Shown here piece after piece: positions 62,323 through 64,000 of a stretch of 64,000 nt of DNA. Source of the stretch: Synoicihabitans lomoniglobus (GTDB taxonomy: Bacteria; Verrucomicrobiota; Verrucomicrobiia; Opitutales; Opitutaceae); assembly GCF_029023725.1 (NCBI RefSeq), contig NZ_CP119075.1, positions 3,467,501-3,531,500 of the forward strand, read 5' to 3'. The notes beneath the pieces were generated by a model, which saw only the letters and a program-made list of their open reading frames with translations, was not told where the DNA came from and did no database searches. The stretch's first letter is position 1; the number at the start of each line of letters is the position of its first letter. A program made the position numbers and the translations under genes.

Positions 62323-63843
62323 TCAGCCTTCATCGGGCCACTCATACCTCCAGATGGAACTGTCGCCCACCGTGGCCTCTTTGACCCAATTTCCCGGTAA
62401 GTGGCGGAAGAATATGCGGTCTTTTTCGAAGACTTTCAGAACAGCGTAAAGCGGACGCCCCTGCTTTCGAATGTTCTCCGCCGCGTGATGGAATTCCTCA
62501 GGGTTCAGCCAATCCGGACGTAAAACCTGCAACTCCGTATAGTAAAACAAAGCGCCACTATCCTGCGCGGCCATCACCACGGTATCCATGGTTAGGTGAC
62601 GTTGAGCCCACGAGGCCGTGACCTGATACTTACGTTCGTCCTGCGCGGTGCGAAAAGACCGCATCGCGCGCCCCCACAGCGAGCCGTGAACGACGACGAT
62701 GAGTGCCACGCTTAACCACGCTGCGGCCGGCGAAACGAGGCGGCTCTTCCTTAAGCCGCTTCGTCCGGCCAAACTGCGCAAAACCAACAAACATGCGACA
62801 ATAAGAGCGGGAAACGCCGGGAGCAGGAATCGCATGAACCAATAGTCCTCCCGCGTGTAAATATAGATGGCGTAGAAGCCAAAGAGCGCTCCGACCCACG
62901 AACCCAGAACGAGTTTATTCCTCCCGCTCACCCGGCGCGCCCAAGGCAACGCCAGAATCCCCACCACCAGGGGAGTGAGCGAAACCGGTAGCCAGATCGC
63001 ATAGTGGACCAACGTCGGCCCCACATGGATCAGACCGAAAGTTCCAGCCGGATTGTAATAGCCCGACACCAGCACCTCGGCGTAGGTATGCAAATTGTAG
63101 GCCACGAGTCCCAGTGCCGCCGGAACCCCACCGGCCATGAGCAAGCCCAAGCGCGGCGGATTCCATCCGATCGCCATCATCGCAGGGATCAACACCAAGC
63201 CATTGGTCGGGCGCACCAACACCGCGACCCCCAAGGCGAACCCTGCGGCCACGGCCCACCCCGGATGTCGTTGGGCGCGCATGGCGGCGACCACGGTCAA
63301 GGTGACCCACAAGAGCGCGGGCACATCGCTCATGGTCAAAACCGCCAAGTGCACAAAGAGCGGACTCACCGCGAGCATCAGCACGCCGAGCAACGACCAG
63401 CCCGGCGGCAGGCCAAACTCTCGACCAAGTTGATACAACAGCAGCAGCGCCAGCAACGCATGCAGCACGATCGTGCAACCCGGGGCGGCGGCCCATCCTG
63501 TAACGGTCGCCATTCCCGCCAACAACAAGGGTAGCCCCACCGGATAGACCGGACTGATCGTGCCATCCCGTCGGGGAGCGCGATACCCGAGCGGGGCGTA
63601 GACCTCCTCCACGTATTCGGGCAACGCCTCGTTATCAATGCCCGCAATAAATTGAATGGGCAGTGACGACTTTCCCTCCGCCAACCTCCGCGCGCTGTTC
63701 AAATAGCCGGAGCTGTCCGCCGCTCCCGCGACGGTTCCCTGATGTTGCCAAAGGAAAACCGCTTGGGCCAGCAACAACACGAACAAAACCACCACGACCC
63801 ATCGTTCTCCACGTGCGGTTTCGGGTGACGGAGAATCCTGCAT
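62323..63843 (-). CDS. Polytopic membrane glycosyltransferase-like protein (GT39/ArnT-type fold)
   Basis: 506 residues, about 10-11 membrane helices and a short C-terminal periplasmic part. The first loop contains DSSGYLNSARRLAEGKSSLP (about 43-62) and YPVGLPLLLAGMA, in the position where GT-C enzymes (ArnT, dolichyl-phosphate mannosyltransferases) carry their acidic DD/DE motif and a 'YPxGxPxLLA' segment. ALGVAVLVRPTNGLVLIPA and TREDYWFMRFLLPAFPALI are also typical. It likely transfers a sugar from a polyprenyl-phosphate carrier; donor and acceptor unknown. Stop at 62323 is 127 bp from the convergent ParE toxin gene. A second minus-strand frame ends 19 bp upstream of its start. Confidence 0.8.
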   Translation of the reverse strand: MQDSPSPETARGERWVVVVLFVLLLAQAVFLWQHQGTVAGAADSSGYLNSARRLAEGKSSLPIQFIAGIDNEALPEYVEEVYAPLGYRAPRRDGTISPVYPVGLPLLLAGMATVTGWAAAPGCTIVLHALLALLLLYQLGREFGLPPGWSLLGVLMLAVSPLFVHLAVLTMSDVPALLWVTLTVVAAMRAQRHPGWAVAAGFALGVAVLVRPTNGLVLIPAMMAIGWNPPRLGLLMAGGVPAALGLVAYNLHTYAEVLVSGYYNPAGTFGLIHVGPTLVHYAIWLPVSLTPLVVGILALPWARRVSGRNKLVLGSWVGALFGFYAIYIYTREDYWFMRFLLPAFPALIVACLLVLRSLAGRSGLRKSRLVSPAAAWLSVALIVVVHGSLWGRAMRSFRTAQDERKYQVTASWAQRHLTMDTVVMAAQDSGALFYYTELQVLRPDWLNPEEFHHAAENIRKQGRPLYAVLKVFEKDRIFFRHLPGNWVKEATVGDSSIWRYEWPDEG

Positions 63844-63862
63844 CAGCCTCGCCGATTGATTT

Positions 63863-64000
63863 TTAGGCCAAGCCCCGTGTCTTGGCGAACAGGCGGGGCT
63901 GCCGCCAACCTGCGGGCCGCAAAATCAACGCCACTTTCCCATCGGAAACCGTGGATTGGAGGGACGCAGGGGACGCCTTGAACAGTTTGAGAAACACGTG
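63863..64000 (-). CDS. Possible C-terminal end of a minus-strand gene cut by the window
   Basis: The minus-strand frame ending in TAA at 63863 is open to the window edge and reads VFLKLFKASPASLQSTVSDG and then KVALILRPAGWRQPRL. It has normal composition for a coding tail and would place the polytopic gene directly downstream of another gene on the same strand. Only ~45 residues are visible, and no family can be named. Confidence 0.35.
   Translation of the reverse strand, partial: HVFLKLFKASPASLQSTVSDGKVALILRPAGWRQPRLFAKTRGLA

Overview
High-GC chromosome fragment that looks like a Verrucomicrobiota member, most probably family Opitutaceae. This is inferred from gene content and repeat style, not from a marker gene: arrays of orphan FtsX/MacB-like permeases (ADOP type), a PadR regulator, a DUF3667 protein, an ECF sigma factor with a membrane tail, and very many short palindromic intergenic repeats. 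No rRNA, tRNA, CRISPR array or prophage was recognised.

Region 1 (1-11.1 kb) holds four consecutive ADOP-type permease genes, the first cut by the window edge, with a secreted Ntn-type amidase inserted between the second and third. A fifth permease (18.05-20.67 kb) sits downstream of a PadR repressor. None has an ABC ATPase beside it. Three of the permeases share an almost identical first ~60 codons although the rest of each gene has diverged.

Region 2 (11.2-17.1 kb) has a Pmp3/YqaE proteolipid and a DUF3667 protein, then the most interesting locus: a c-type cytochrome, a Tat-exported seven-cysteine protein, an MNIO (DUF692) iron oxidase and a DUF2063 partner. These are tightly packed on one strand and look like a RiPP operon of the bufferin/methanobactin-related class with an unusually large precursor.

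Region 3 (20.7-27.2 kb) carries small secreted or membrane proteins, an NAD(P)-binding epimerase-like protein, a type IV pilin-like prepilin and a lactonase-type beta-propeller.

Region 4 (27.3-36.1 kb) is accessory. An AT-rich three-gene island (M48-like protease with PKD domains, a secreted protein, a membrane protein) abuts an IS4-type transposase. A repeat field follows, with tandem ~290-bp units packed with REP-like hairpins and a DUF433/DUF5615 toxin-antitoxin pair in the middle.

Region 5 (36.2-49 kb) has a ribose-type sugar ABC transporter whose three genes are separated by repeat-filled gaps, a subclass B1 metallo-beta-lactamase homologue, a hybrid histidine kinase, an acyltransferase, a CIA30 protein, the ECF sigma/membrane fusion, more repeats and a DUF892 ferritin-like protein with a clear terminator.

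Region 6 (49.2-64 kb) contains a metallophosphoesterase, a 988-residue BNR/Sel1 protein preceded by a strongly structured candidate leader RNA, a lipoprotein, a YheT-type hydrolase, a GH26 mannanase, a DoxX protein, a methyltransferase, a ClC antiporter with CBS domains, thymidine kinase, a ParE-type toxin-antitoxin pair and a polytopic glycosyltransferase-like protein. All coordinates come from reading the sequence; family names are by motif and similarity recognition, and no database search was run.
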